Shown here: positions 29,935 through 40,579 of the stretch, one piece after another
Position numbering within the stretch: the stretch's first letter is position 1
How the letters are laid out: the number at the start of each line of letters is the position of its first letter
Source of the DNA: Lepidostoma basale
Lineage: Eukaryota; Arthropoda; Insecta; Trichoptera; Lepidostomatidae
Assembly (NCBI GenBank): GCA_022606425.2
Contig: JAHDVF020001258.1
Location: 310,001 to 374,000 of the forward strand
Reading direction: 5' to 3'
DNA length: 64,000 nucleotides
The notes under the pieces: model-generated
What the model saw: the letters and a program-made list of their open reading frames with translations, nothing else
The model's database searches: none
Told to the model about the DNA's origin: nothing
Made by a program: the position numbers and the translations under genes

Positions 29935-30448
29935 CTGATAAATTAATGCACTGTGTTCTTGTACCGACCCTTATGTATGAAACTGAAGCATAGAGCTGGC
30001 AAAAGAAGGATGAAAGTATAATAAATGCAGTAGAAATGAGATCTTCAAGACAAATGTTTGTTAAATCTGTATATGATACAGTGTCAAATGCAAATATAAG
30101 AATTGATTACAGTGGGAATGAAAGTGTTTTGAACAAAATTATGAAAGGGTCGTTAAGATACATTGGACACATGGAGAGAATGAGTGAAGACAGAATGGTA
30201 AAAAAAGTATTTGTTAACGACTCGAACGGAGCTAGAAATAGAGGAAGGCCGAGGAAAACGTGGCACGATCAAATTATTCAAAAATTAAATGTCAGTCACT
30301 TGAGGAGTCGGAGAAATCGACGTGCATGCATGACAAGATGTACGTATGTAGAGCTAGTGAGAGAAGTATGTCAGGACAGAACAGTGTGGCGGTCCATTCT
30401 TTCTGTCTACCCCATCGGGGAGACGGCGTGATGGTTAGTTAGTTTTAT
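29935..30448 (+). mobile_element. RTE-like LINE (GTTA-tail family), 3' copy with open C-terminal frame
   Basis: The frame 30036-30431 is uninterrupted: MFVKSVYDTVSNANIRIDYS, NESVLNKIMKGSLRYIGHME, VFVNDSNGARNRGRPRKTWH, RSRRNRRACMTRC and CQDRTVWRSILSVYPIGETA, then stop and GGCGTGATGGTTAGTTAGTT. It shows the family's canonical C-terminus. Upstream, VPTLMYETEAxSWQKKDES is broken by stops. Confidence 0.9.
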
Positions 30449-30489
30449 ATAGTAAGTTAAATTAATGCAAAACATTGGTTGTCTTTTGA

Positions 30490-30690
30490 ACAATGGTATA
30501 AAACTCCATATTAAATAATGAATTTTCTAGAAGTTTTATTATAATTTAAAGGAATGACTTGTTTCGCATTTCTAAGTTATTATCAAATATTTTTAATGCC
30601 TTATAAGGAAGAATGTCTTTCTCATAAACTATAATATAACTTCGAGGAAAAAGACGTTTTCATTCGTATTAATTAAGCAAAGTATTGATT
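30490..30690. repeat. Family C palindromic repeat
   Basis: AATGGTATAAAACTCCATAT, TGACTTGTTTCGCATTTC, then AAGGAAGAATGTCTTTCTCA and GACGTTTTCATTCGTATTAA. Confidence 0.6.
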
Positions 30691-30799
30691 TTGTTACCAT
30701 GTTCTATTCGTATTTTCAGCATTCGAAGATAATTATGATCATCAGGTCTAGACATGCTTTAAACCATTTTTAAATTAAGAATTAATGCTATTAACGCAA

Positions 30800-31075
30800 T
30801 TAACATAATACAAAATCAATTGTTTTGGTGGAAACAATGTGATACTTCAACATTGTCAATTGTTTAATTTGGAACACTTTATTTATTAAAATTATACATT
30901 ATTATTGCGACAGATGTTTCGTCAACCGATGTTGGCATCATCGGGTGTTACAAACAACTAACTTTAGTTATTGTAACGCCTGATGATGCCAACATTGTTT
31001 GGCGAAATAGTTGTTGTGACGATTTCGTGGAATTCAAATAAATAAATTGTGATATTGTATGAGTGTTCTAATTTA
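30800..31075. repeat. Palindromic family A repeat, both arms with hammerhead-like cores
   Basis: Plus strand 30980-31016: CTGATGA, TGCCAAC/GTTTGGC, GAAAT, AGTT, GTT. Minus strand of the left arm (about 30908-30945): CCGATGA, TGCCAAC/GTTGAC, GAAAC, ATCT, GTC. Each has one departure from the core. Confidence 0.65.
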
Positions 31076-31194
31076 ATGAATTCATAAATAAATTTATTTA
31101 AAAACGATTATATGTTTTTTTATCGTTAACTTTCATGACGATGAAGCTTAATTACATTCTTATCAGTTATCCTTTTACGAAAAACTAACATCCA

Positions 31195-31470
31195 AAAAGG
31201 CTAGGCTAGGGTACACGGAAATAATGAATGAAGAATGTATATGTTATCTATGTATACGGAACAAGAACTAGAGGAATGTTATGGAAAACGATGGATGATC
31301 AAATCAATCAAATATTAATAGTTGGCCTCGTGAGCCGGAGAAACCGATGTGCGTGCATGACACGGTGTATGAATGTATAGGATCAAGATTAAAATCTCAG
31401 GAAAGAACATCGTGGCGTTACATTCTTTCTGCTTAACCCTTCAGTAAGATGGTGTGATTGTTAGTTAGTT
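31195..31470 (+). mobile_element. RTE-like LINE 3' copy, degenerate
   Basis: ATGGAAAACGATGGATGATC, CGTGAGCCGGAGAAACCGAT, CATTCTTTCTGCTTAACCCT, ending TGGTGTGATTGTTAGTTAGT. Confidence 0.8.
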
Positions 31471-31549
31471 ATACTATAACTTATATTTACAATCATATCA
31501 AATGCATTATTTTACCTACTAATGTATGAAGAGATAAAACCATTGTAGT

Positions 31550-31735
31550 GAAAATAAAACCATTGTATTTTCACAACACTTTTTTGCACTTTTCACAAAC
31601 ATGTGTTACAGTCGCCTTATCTCAGTGTAGAAGTACTTATTATAAGTAATTGTATTATTTCTACACTGAAGAGAATCGGTAGCCCGAAACAACTTCGTGA
31701 AAAGTGCAAAAAAGGTGTTGTGAAAATAATTATTA
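31550..31735. repeat. Inverted repeat, family G (CACAACACTTTTTTGCACTT ends)
   Basis: The left arm TTTTCACAACACTTTTTTGC and ACTTTTCAC is the inverse of GTGAAAAGTGCAAAAAAGGT, TGTGAAAA. The inside shows CACTGAAGA, TCGG/CCGA hairpin, GAAAC: again a CTGANGA-hairpin-GAAAC layout, and ATAATACA inverses (TGTAGAA / TTCTACA). Confidence 0.6.
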
Positions 31736-31736
31736 A

Positions 31737-32050
31737 ATAGTCCATTGTTTTGGCGCACTATGATACTTCAACATTGTTTACTGTTAAATTTTAAAACTAT
31801 GTTTTTATGTATCAAATTGTATAACTATTCGCGACAGCTTTTTCGTCAACCTATGTTGACACCATCAGGTGTTACAATAGTATATCAACTGTTAGTTACC
31901 TTATTAAAGTAAATTAAAATAACGGTTAGCTACATCATATTAAAGGTGGAAAAAATAAGTAATAATGATTATAATATAATAATAATAATAATAATAATAA
32001 TAAAATTAACAATAATAAAAATATGTTATTATTCAAACGTGAACCTACAA
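31737..32050. mobile_element. PLE fragment with family A repeat
   Basis: TAGTCCATTGTTTTGGCGCA, minus-strand core CTGATGG, TGTCAAC/GTTGAC, GAAAA, AGCT, GTC; then AACGGTTAGCTACATCATAT, TAAAGGTGGAAAAA and an AATAATAAT run matching 13690-13810. Confidence 0.6.
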
Positions 32051-32282
32051 CACAATACAAGTAAATGAGAATATAGAAGGATGAGGAATATATTTTAAAA
32101 TATACTGTTATATTTGAAATAATTTACAGAATTTTGTAAGAAATTCATGAAATGATAAGTGATATTTGTATCGCGCCGCAACATATGAAAAATAATGAAT
32201 TTTCGCAAATTTGAATTATTAAGATTTTGTGTATTTTCACTTACGCTAAATTATTAAATGACATAGTTAAAAGAATACTTAC

Positions 32283-32400
32283 ACGTGGAATGTAGGGGAT
32301 CATGTCCATCATGGTGGTACGATAGAAGTTGGCCTTGTGATTAGGTTCCTTCATCAGAAGAGTATCGAGGGTCTGCAGTACTGGGATCACGGGGTCACTG
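32283..32400 (-). CDS. Scyl2: SCYL2-like pseudokinase, exon after the kinase-like fold
   Basis: The exon is 118 nt, with donor GTAAGT (32282 down) and acceptor TTTTTTAG (AG at 32401-32402). It completes a split Gly codon, then 39 codons: SDPVIPVLQTLDTLLMKEPN, then HKANFYRTTMMDMIPYIPR. It ends in phase 0 exactly before KLWW of the 4551-4696 exon. The LQxLDxLxxxxxxxKxxFYxxxxxxxPxxPxR pattern is the SCYL2 linker into the HEAT repeats. The acceptor is a NAGNAG tandem (TAGCAG): using the second AG would start at 32397 and drop one Ser. Confidence 0.9.
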
Positions 32401-32714
32401 CTAAAAAATACGAAAATCTCCTAATAAAACCGCTGTCTTAAAAAAACAATGGAGTTTATAATTAAATATTTAAAATTTATAAACATAAAAAAATAATAAA
32501 AAAACGTTGTGGTTATTACATTTGAGCCAACTAATCTTTAGTTTCCAACTTTGGATTTAACCCTTGATTGGGCGTAAGGAAAATGATTATATTAACTCCT
32601 TTAGAGTGGCTGACTTCATTTGTAGTATAAAAAAATGTTTCGAACTGCGTTAGGCTAAATTTGCAGCTCAGTCAGATAGTCCCCGTTCATTATAATATAA
32701 CGCACAATTTAGTA
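32401..32714. other. Short intron segment, nothing recognised
   Basis: AT-rich upstream flank of the 32283-32400 exon. No element end until the LINE at 32715. Confidence 0.45.
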
Positions 32715-33375
32715 GTAGAAAAACTAACTAACTAACCATCACGCCATTTCCCTGGAGGGGTAGGCAGAGAGAATGGATCGCCACAATGTCCTATCCTGGC
32801 ATTCCTCTCGGGTTCCTCTTCATTCATACATCGTACCATGCACGCACGTCGATTATTCCGACTTCGAATGTGGCCGCCTTTTAGTAATTGATGAATTTGG
32901 TCATGCCATGTTTTCCTCAGTCGTCCTCGGCTTCTTTTTCTACTCACGCTGTTTGTGTACAACATTTTAACCATTCTACTCTCATCCATTCGTTCCATAT
33001 GTCCAAACCATCTTAGGGATCAATTTTTAATTTTATTCATGATGCAGTCATCTGCCTTACTTTTATTTTTTTATTTCATCGTCCGGTATTCTATCATACA
33101 ACATTTTCCCGCACATTCTTCTCAGTGATCTCATTTCTACGGCGTTCCTCACGTAACCGACATAAATATTTGATTCATTTGATCGTAGCACGTTTTCCCC
33201 GATCTTCTCAATTTAAAGTCATTAACATAGACGTTTTTTTAAGATTCTTTCTTCATTCATTCTTTCCATGTGTCCAAGCCATCTTAAAGTTCCTTTCATT
33301 ATTTTGTTCATTACACTTTCATTCGCACCGCATTCACTTTTCATAGTTTCATTCGACACTATCATACATTTATAT
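32715..33375 (-). mobile_element. RTE-like LINE (GTTA-tail family), possibly two overlapping 3' copies
   Basis: The minus frame 32732-32998 holds MERMDESRMVKMLYTNSVSR, KRSRGRLRKTWHDQIHQLLK and SRNNRRACMVRCMNEEEPER. The part 33125-33370 repeats the GHMERM region (TTCTTTCCATGTGTCCAAGC), so the same domain occurs twice in tandem, implying insertion of one copy next to another. The end has AACTAACTAACC. Confidence 0.85.
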
Positions 33376-33689
33376 AAGATCTACAAATGTAGGATGCCGT
33401 AGTTCAAAATCATTTTTTTTATAATGTAGCCAGCCCGCAAAATAGGGGTTAAATAGTATTGTTTTCAATGGAAGGATACATAATATTCTTCAAGAAATTA
33501 CTGTTCCCACATTTTCTTTTGAATGATGATTAATTTCATTACATTAACAAATATGTTCATTTAATTTTTAAAATGTTTTATGTGCAAAACCTGTGCCTAT
33601 AGAAACATAGATTATATCATATGGGAAATATTTTCCATCGGTGCAATTAAGGGTTAATTATATTTTTTGTGCCAACCAGTTTCCAACTT

Positions 33690-33820
33690 TAGGAGTTGGG
33701 CGTCCACAGTTACGTTGGCGCGACGATATTTGGAGTGCGGGAAATGCCTGGATGCTGATCGCTCAAGATATAACAGATTGGAAAATACGAGAAAAGGCCT
33801 ACGTCTAGGAGTGAAAAGCA
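33690..33820 (+). mobile_element. RTE-type LINE tail scrap (family R-c-like)
   Basis: The plus strand reads GRPQLRWRDDIWSAGNAWML followed by IAQDITDWKIREKAYV. This is the GRPQLRWxDD ... W ... AYV tail of an RTE LINE. About 130 bp. Confidence 0.75.
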
Positions 33821-33939
33821 ACAACAGGTTGAATAAGTATAACAATAATTAGTTTCGCTTGTATCCAAGTTCCATTAGCGCAATATAAGCTTATTTTTTT
33901 AATTTTGAAATACTATTATTTTATCACAATTAATTTACT

Positions 33940-34140
33940 TAATTTTTACGAAATTGTCGCAATAACTGGCCTATCGATGTTGGCATCACATAGTGTTACA
34001 ATCAATCCATTAAATATAACTTAGTTGATGAAACATTCATGGCGACCTTTTCATTCAAGTTAAATAAATAAACTGTGATACAAATAATAATTGGGTCATT
34101 AAATTAAAAAAACAATGTTAATGTATCATTGTGTTTCAGA
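33940..34140. repeat. Palindromic family A repeat, decayed
   Basis: ATTGTCGCAATAACTGGCCT, ATCGATGTTGGCATCACATA, GTGTTACAATC facing GATGAAACATTCATGGCGAC. Confidence 0.5.
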
Positions 34141-34339
34141 CAAATTTATATATTGGACAATAGATTATCCAATACATAAATTTTTCATGTATTTCAGTAT
34201 TATATTTAATCAGTTATTATGATATATTGCGCTGATGAAGCTTGAATAAAAGGTGTCAAATATAATAACCATTCCGTTGTTAAAAACTAAGTATTAATAT
34301 TTTTAATTGAAATTTCTTGCTAGAAAATCTTTTTAAATA

Positions 34340-34435
34340 ATGAAAAAAAAAAATTTTCACCAGAAGATGGTAGCAAGCTGCCGAAACCGGTCGACGTTAA
34401 ACACAAATAGAAGCTTACTAAATATATAATAATAA
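34340..34435 (+). repeat. Family D hammerhead-like repeat
   Basis: CACCAGAAGATGGTAGCAAG, CTGCCGAAACCGGTCGACG: stem GGTAGC/GCTGCC, GAAAC, CG, GTC. The box is CAGAAGA rather than CTGAAGA. A related copy lies at 57890-58150. Confidence 0.5.
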
Positions 34436-34454
34436 AGAAATTTTGCACTATGTT

Positions 34455-34760
34455 ATTACAATTATGAGTACCATTATATGTGCACCTTCTAAAAAGAACA
34501 GTACGTGTTAAATTATTTTTATTTTGTTATTTTATTTTATATCATTGTATTTTATATTATTTGTTTTAGATTTATTTTGTGGATTTTGAACGATCGAAGT
34601 GTGCGCGAGAGATACCTGTTGGTAGCAATGAGGTTCGCAGCCCATCACACCGCGTCTCCCGCGGGGCGAAAAGAGAAGGATGGAGGGTCGCATCGGTTCA
34701 AGTGTGACAGTCCATTCTTTTTTGCCTATCCTTTCGGGGATGGTTACTTAGTTTGTTAAA
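34455..34760 (+). mobile_element. LINE-derived short element
   Basis: GTGCACCTTCTAAAAAGAAC, TGGTAGCAATGAGGTTCGCA, CACACCGCGTCTCCCGCGGG, junction CGCATCGGTTCAAGTGTGAC, 3' block with a few small deletions. Confidence 0.85.
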
Positions 34761-35220
34761 GAAAATTTGTATCATTTTTATTTTTATTTTCATTATTTAA
34801 AAATAAAGTATAAATATTATTTATTTTAAAAAATTAAAAAATTTTCGTTGTTGATTATAAGGAGTAATGGTATTCATAATTGTAATAATCATCTTTCAAA
34901 ATAAATAATTAAATAACACATGTTTATATATCAATTTAAACAAGAAATAGAAATTGTATAAACGAATAATGATGTGTGTTTCAATAGAACATATTGTGAG
35001 AATAAATAAAAAAGACTTACAACAAAGATTTGAAACAATGGCATACAATTTACAAATAAAATGAGCTATTCAAATACTGAATAATAGAATAAAAGTACTT
35101 TCCTTAAATGAGTTTTGTATTTAAATTTAAAATTGGTATTTTCGGGAAAGTTTGTGAATTACTCGTATATTTGAGTGTGTGAACAAGAGCTGTGCAAGTG
35201 AGAATAACAAGAAGAGCGCC
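34761..35220. other. Intron downstream of the 35225-35355 exon, nothing recognised
   Basis: AT-rich with no supported feature. Confidence 0.45.
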
Positions 35221-35224
35221 TTAC

Positions 35225-35355
35225 CCAAAATACTTGATCATGGAAAGAAGCTGCGAAGTAGGTCGAGGGTTGCTGTCGCGCGACATGAGCCGCGTCACAG
35301 CCTCCTGCAGCCCGCTGGGGATACGCGGCAGGATGAGATGGACCTGATCGTCCAG
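35225..35355 (-). CDS. Scyl2: SCYL2-like pseudokinase, C-lobe end of kinase-like domain
   Basis: The exon is 131 nt, with acceptor TTTTTAG (AG at 35356-35357) and donor GTAAGG (35224 down). It starts in phase 0 and ends in phase 2. The peptide is LDDQVHLILPRIPSGLQEAV, then TRLMSRDSNPRPTSQLLSMI, then KYFG. Subdomain XI is visible as LMSRDSNPRPT with the invariant Arg before Pro, and IPSGLQEAV is the usual SCYL helix before it. Plus-strand frame 35179-35655 overlaps only as a shadow. Confidence 0.92.
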
Positions 35356-35399
35356 CTAAAAAGAATACAAAACAACATTAATTCATCTTATAACCAACA

Positions 35400-35805
35400 T
35401 TTTTTACATTATATACATCTTTCCCTTTTGTCTCCATTGCTGGATATATGCCTTTTCCATTTTCTTCCACTCGTCCCTGTCTTGTCCTTTCAACATCCAG
35501 GTCGTTCCAGCTTTTCGGGCAATATCGTCAGTCCATCTTTTGGGTGGCACTCCTTTTCTTTGTTCAAGGTCTCCAGTGAAGTATTCTGGATGTCCATCGG
35601 GTATTGCCCTGTCTTGGCTATATGTCCAGCCTATTGCCACATAAATTTAGCATAAATTTAGCTGCACGATCTATGATGTCGGCAGCTTTGGTTTGGTGTC
35701 TTATTTCTTCACAGCGCCGATCATTTGCCTCCCCATAGATTATTGTGAGCTTTTTAGTTTTTGGACACTTTCTGCTGTAAGCGTGGTTGTCTCTAGACTA
35801 TATGT
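35400..35805 (-). mobile_element. RTE-type LINE C-terminal region (family R-g)
   Basis: The minus frame 35404-35640 reads GWTYSQDRAIPDGHPEYFTG, DLEQRKGVPPKRWTDDIARK, AGTTWMLKGQDRDEWKKMEK and AYIQQW. Further 5' debris (35640-35800) resembles the KLKKxxxIYGEANDRRCEEI region. The end of the element lies only ~45 bp upstream of the 35225-35355 exon acceptor. Confidence 0.85.
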
Positions 35806-35944
35806 TAGGATTGACAGCAAACATTATCAAACATTTTCTTTTTAGACAAATCGGGTATATACTCGTACATAGATTACAAAAATCTCAAATCTTCTTTTCA
35901 ATCTTAATTACTTGCACAGTGAAAAATATTGTTTTTTCCTTAAT

Positions 35945-36445
35945 TCATACAAACAAACAAACAAACAATCAAACCGTTTCCCCGCAGGGGTAGGCAGAGA
36001 GAATGGACCGCCACACTACTCTATCCTGACACACCTCTCTTGATTCCTCCACATTCATACAGCGAATCATACACGCACGTCGATTCTTCCGGCTTCTGAC
36101 ATGACCAACCTTTAAAAATTGATTAATTTGGTCATGCCATGTTTTCCTCGGCCTACCTCGACTCCGTACTCTATTTACATCGTTAACATATACTTTTTTA
36201 ATCATTCTTTCTTCACCCATGCGCTCCATATGTCCGAACTTTCATAATTTTGTTTATAAAACCTTCTTTCGCTCTACATTCCTCTCTAATATCAGCATTT
36301 GAGATTCTGTCGTACATCGTTCTACCTCACATACGTCTTAGGGACCTCATCTCTACCGCATTTATTCTGCTCTCATTTTTCTTCTGCCAGTTCCATGCTT
36401 CGCTTCCATACAAAAAGGTTGGGATTCTAATTATAGATTGAATTC
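35945..36445 (-). mobile_element. RTE-like LINE, (GTTT)n-tail copy
   Basis: The minus frame 35969-36229 is open: MERMGEERMIKKVYVNDVNR, VRSRGRPRKTWHDQINQFLK, SRKNRRACMIRCMNVEESRE and CQDRVVWRSILSAYPCGETV. The tail in plus orientation is AACAAACAAACAAACAA at 35949-35968. About 55 bp around 36240 are deleted. Upstream: DRISNADIREECRAKE-like and EAWNWQKKN-like remnants. Confidence 0.9.
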
Positions 36446-36479
36446 AAAAGGCTTAATTCATTAAGATAATCTAATGATA

Positions 36480-36745
36480 ACGGAAATCTATTGATGGAAG
36501 TTCATTTTAAAAATAATTAAAAAGACGATATTTTTTTAATAACTATTAGCATTTACGCCTTATGTATTTCGATAGCGACCGGTTTTGCCAGGTTGGTTTG
36601 CATTGACAGATTACTTTGTTGATGCCAGCCAGCCTGGCGAAAGCGGTCGTTGTCAGAGTAATCGAGCTTTTGGACTCGTATCAAGGAACCAAGCAACAGA
36701 TTATTTAGACGGTTACGGAAAGAATTTTTTTTCAATGTATCACAT
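36480..36745. repeat. Palindromic family E repeat
   Basis: TTTCGATAGCGACCGGTTTT, GCCAGGTTGGTTTGCATTGA, CAGATTACTTTGTTGATGCC, AGCCAGCCTGGCGAAAGCGG, TCGTTGTC. A direct flank ATCTATTGATGGAAGTTCAT recurs at 58640 and 58735. Confidence 0.6.
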
Positions 36746-37365
36746 AAAGATAATATTTGATATAAAATCTACAGTAATGAAAAGTAAACACTGATGTCTC
36801 AATAAATTATAAAACAAGAGATAAATATGAACACTCAATATATTATTTTAGGTGTTAAATTAATTAATGATCCTAGTATGCCGACAATTCACAACGTAAC
36901 AATAAACCACCCATATTACCGGATGTTGAACAAACAACAAAACAAAATTTCCATTTTCCAAACTTTATTTTTATTTTCCTACTTTTCTTTTATATGAACA
37001 GCCCCTAATAATTGTGTTTTTTATCTCTCTTTGTGTATTTGGTGAAGCGGGGAATATTCGCGCCATAGGCAGGCGACTACCCTCCTGTATATTAAAAAAT
37101 ACATATACGGCGTCGTTGATACTTGAACAGCAATTATTTTGTATTGTACAGGACGGATTATTTTATAATTATGTATAAACATTTATCGCTATTTTGGTAC
37201 TATATTGCCACGTAAATTTTTACTGTAATTAAAAATGCATGTGCAGGTTATATTGATTGGTTTGGCGTGAATGGTGATTTTTCACACGTATTATAAGGAT
37301 CAATTAATCGACACGGCATTCACCTTCTTCTCCTTTTAGACCTTTCAAATCAAATCAGTTTTTTA
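36746..37365. other. Nothing recognised
   Basis: AT-rich, with GAAGCGGGGAATATTCGCGC and GGCAGGCGACTACCCTCCTG at 37047-37085, a phrase partly echoed at 49090-49120 inside the Helitron (GAGAATATTTGCGCCATTA). Not assigned. Confidence 0.3.
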
Positions 37366-37369
37366 ACTC

Positions 37370-38110
37370 AAAAGACATTACAAACAGGAAAATGTTTAAG
37401 GCATCTATTGAGTACAGATAAAATATTATAAAAATACAACATAGTACCAGGAACACATTAGAGATGGTTCGACATTAGGAAGACAAGATACTTTCTAAAG
37501 TCAAGAGTATTTGTCTCCTGAACGTAAATTCACTAATATGAATGACGTCGATCTCCGAGGAGACCGCGTTCAGCAGACTAATTGCTCTTCCCACCGGTGT
37601 CACCAGAGGCAGATTGGTTCTGGTGGCCGGTAGGTTAAACAATCTGTGCTGTCGGTGTCGGAGAAATATCTAGCACGGCCGAGTTCTCGAAATATCCCCT
37701 GATTAATTTAAAAAAAATGGGTTATGAGATGCCCATCTCTTCGAAGCTGTAAATAATTGGTTCCAAGCATTCCACGGATAACTACCATACTCCCTCATAT
37801 AGAGATACCTCACATTTTTTTCTGAACCCCCTCCAGCATAACGGAATATCTCGTCTCGTGAGGACTTCATATCCCAGAGCCACTTTCGAGTCTGCTCCGA
37901 ACCAATGTGTTGTATAGGACTCTGAGCACATTGAGATCTCTGAAAACTCTTCCGGTCCTAATGATGAAACCCAACATCCTCAGTGCAATGTCACATTTCT
38001 TCTCAATATGTGGACAAAATGTACTCTCATAGATGATTCCAAGATCCTTCATCGTAGATACGTGTGTTAATTTAATTGCTTTTGTCTTTTCCTGTAGTCA
38101 GGCTGCTCTC
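37370..38110 (-). mobile_element. Jockey-like non-LTR retrotransposon, 3' copy with RT C-terminal part
   Basis: The minus frame 37867-38052 encodes MKDLGIIYESTFCPHIEKKC, DIALRMLGFIIRTGRVFRDL and NVLRVLYNTLVRSRLESGS. The KDLGIxxxxxLxFxxHIxxxxxKAxRxLGFIxR...LYxxLVRxxLE block is the region after the catalytic YADD in jockey-clade RTs. The 3' UTR follows (CAGTTTTTTAACTCAAAAGA, ATTACAAACAGG) with an (AAATC)n tail at 37348-37362 in plus orientation. Confidence 0.88.
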
Positions 38111-38299
38111 TCTAGGAAGTTGACTGAACAGCTATCCCTCTGTTTCTTTGACGGAATAGTAGGATACTGAAAGGGTGAGGGGGATGATAACAAACAGGAA
38201 TCTGATGGCTTTATTTCTGGAATCCTGACGAAGCTCCAGCTCCAGCGGAAGCGGATGGTTCGATAATACAAGTGGCATAAAAACTAGGCTTTCTATGCT

Positions 38300-38875
38300 G
38301 TTTGCTGAATGATGAATGCTGCCGGCTTGCTATGCTGTTTGCAGGATATAAGAATACGAACAAAAGTGGCCCGTAATAGCTTTCTTCAAAATGAAACCGG
38401 TGCTATACGTATGCAGCAGAGACCTACCCATCGAATTGCAAATGAGAATAGTTCGATGTTACCTGCTACCCGTCTTGTTTTACGCTATGGAAATATGACC
38501 TTGTTAAAAGATATCACCAAAAATCAGGATGCCTTTTAAATATGGATAAATCGTAGAATATTTGAAATTCACAAACGAGGAAGTACTGCAGCGAATGAAG
38601 AAAGAAAAATACATGGTCAAGACCAAAAAGCGCAGGAAACTGTAATATTTCTGGCACATTATCAGAAACAATTAATACAAAGTACTACAACTGATTGTCT
38701 GAGATAAAATTAACGGAAAACGAAGTATCTGGAGAAGAAGAAAACTCTTGCTAGAAAACCTTGGAGAATGGTTCAGTTGCAGCACAACATCCTTGTTTAG
38801 AGCTGCTGTAGCGTAGAAATAACCATAATGCTGATAAGAAAGGAACAAGAACAACAAGAAAAATGTGTAAATATA
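38300..38875 (+). mobile_element. RTE-type LINE C-terminal region (family R-h), very degenerate
   Basis: Plus-strand debris reads IWINRRIFEIHKRGSTAANE, resembling FEMWxxRRMLxIxWxxxxxNEEVL, then FLAHYQKQLIQS and RKLLLENLGEWFSCSTTSLF, then RAAV. It mirrors the better copy at 62780-63295. Confidence 0.55.
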
Positions 38876-38894
38876 AAAGAGCCTTTTCTTCCCA

Positions 38895-38945
38895 GAAAAC
38901 AATTTGCATCTTCGTCTCTATTGAGATACAATTAATCCTTATAAT
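38895..38945. repeat. Foldback element, single terminal piece
   Basis: GAAAACAATTTGCATCTTCG, TCTCTATTGAGATACAATTA, ATCCTTATAA is one outer end of the long-TIR family described at 56755-57180. Confidence 0.65.
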
Positions 38946-39004
38946 ATAAAATAGCTTTTAAATTATAACTCCATTCTTGACTTTTAGATTGTATTAATTA
39001 AATT

Positions 39005-39285
39005 AGGTCATTAAGATGGTTTAAAGACATGGAAAGAATGAGTAAAGACATGGTGAAGAAGGTATATGTAAACGACGTGAAGGGTAGGAAAACGTGGCAC
39101 GATCAAATCAATTAAATATTAAATGTCGGTCACGTGAGGAGTCGGATAACTCGACGAAAGTGCATGACAAGATGTATGAATGTGGAGGAATCGAGAGAAG
39201 TATTTCAGGACAGAACAATGTGGCGGAACATCCTTTCTACCTACCCTTCCGGGGAGACGGCGTGATGGTTAGTTAGTTAATTAAA
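39005..39285 (+). mobile_element. RTE-like LINE 3' copy with small deletions
   Basis: AAGATGGTTTAAAGACATGG, ATATGTAAACGACGTGAAGG, GGAAAACGTGGCACGATCAA, then the 3' block and GGTTAGTTAGTTAA. It lies directly upstream of a LINE-derived short element, head to tail. Confidence 0.85.
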
Positions 39286-39288
39286 TAA

Positions 39289-39575
39289 AACACAAAAGTC
39301 CTGATCCTCCAGCTGACAACATGTGCGCCATCGAAAACAACTATATTACCTATGTGTTATGTTATTTTTATTTTGTTATTTTATTTTACAACATTGTATT
39401 TTATTTTAGATTTATTTTGTTGACGTTCTTGTTACTAAGTATGCGTGGGAGATGCCTATTGGTGGCGATGAGATGGCAAAAAAAAGAAGGATGGAGTGTT
39501 ACATCGTCTAAAGTGTGGCAGTCCATTCTTTCTGCCTAGCCCTTCGGGGGAGACGGCGTGATAGTTAGTTAGTTA
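39289..39575 (+). mobile_element. LINE-derived short element
   Basis: AACACAAAAGTCCTGATCCT, CCAGCTGACAACATGTGCGC, ATGCGTGGGAGATGCC; a ~45-bp deletion removes the GTTCGCAACCCATCACACC part; then CATCGTCTAAAGTGTGGCAG and the 3' end with GTTAGTTAGTTAGTT. Confidence 0.82.
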
Positions 39576-39579
39576 GTTT

Positions 39580-40100
39580 CATTGTATACTAAGCCCTACC
39601 CCGCCTAATATATTCGTGGTAGATCCATTTGTTCACCGGTTGTATTGTATTTCACGTGTAAATAGCTACAATTAATTACACTAGTAACACAATATTATGT
39701 TATGGCGTGTTCTGACTTGGAGAAACAATCCCAAGTCATATTGCAACAGTTGGATGCTTTGCAAGATAAATACCGCACGAACACCAAGTTGCCGACAAGC
39801 CGACACATATTGCCTCGCTTCAAGTGTATCTATTACGTACAAATAAGATTAGTTTGTTTATAGAAATAGATACTCGCTCGAAATATCCACTTTCAACGCT
39901 TTTATAAAATCTTTTCTCTTTTACCTAAAAGTTCTAGACACAAAGTTAGCATTAAACGAAAGTTTAATACTTACTTTCCATTAAATATTGACGAAAACGT
40001 CTGTCTTTTTGACTTTCAATTAAATTTTATATAAATTGAAGGCGATAACACTATAGTATTTCAAAATAAATGTTTTTTTTTTAGATTTAAGACACTTTTA
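39580..40100. other. Nothing recognised
   Basis: Contains ATGGCGTGTTCTGACTTGGA, CAAGATAAATACCGCACGAA and CCGACACATATTGCCTCGCT around 39700-39820, possibly a BEL/Gypsy-like gag relic (CSDLEKQSQVILQQLDALQD in frame from 39707). This is not firm enough to call. Confidence 0.35.
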
Positions 40101-40104
40101 TTTC

Positions 40105-40412
40105 AATGATTAATTGTATGTCAATAGATACGAAGATGTAAATTTTTTTTTGGAAACAATATGGTAGTCGAGGCGTTTACAGGACTTATGACCTGTCATT
40201 GGTTGGGTTAAGCAATCACTTTATGTTAACAACACTCCCCATTCCGTCCTTCTTACGACACCACGTCTGACAAATTTTTGGAAACTTGTATATATATGCT
40301 ACTATTTTTTTAATAACTTCACTGTTTGTAGATCAATCTACACTAGCGCCATCTATTAAGATAATTTACATCTTCGTCTCTATTGAGATACAATTAATTC
40401 TTAAAAATGATT
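40105..40412. mobile_element. Foldback DNA element, right arm deleted
   Basis: Left end ATTAATTGTATGTCAATAGA through GACCTGTCATTGGTTGGGTT; right end only AATTTACATCTTCGTCTCTA, TTGAGATACAATTAAT. The middle includes CTACACTAGCGCCATCTATT, also found at 56905. Confidence 0.75.
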
Positions 40413-40414
40413 AA

Positions 40415-40570
40415 CCCGTTATCGAATGTATTTGATAATGCATTGGACAGGTGAAACATGTCTTTCCAGTTAAATATTGTGCTATAAAATTTCTGGAAAA
40501 GAGACGTTTTCATTCGTATTAATTATTTAATAAAGAGCTTTACATCATTGTTCAAGAAAAAAAAACATAC
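40415..40570. repeat. Family C repeat
   Basis: GTATTTGATAATGCATTGGA, CAGGTGAAACATGTCTTTCC, GAGACGTTTTCATTCGTATT, AAAGAGCTTTACATCATTGT. Confidence 0.65.
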
Positions 40571-40579
40571 TAATTAATA

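Noticed and set aside
35179..35655. 158-codon plus-strand ORF
   Set aside because: It runs antisense through the SCYL2 exon and an RTE tail; pure shadow.
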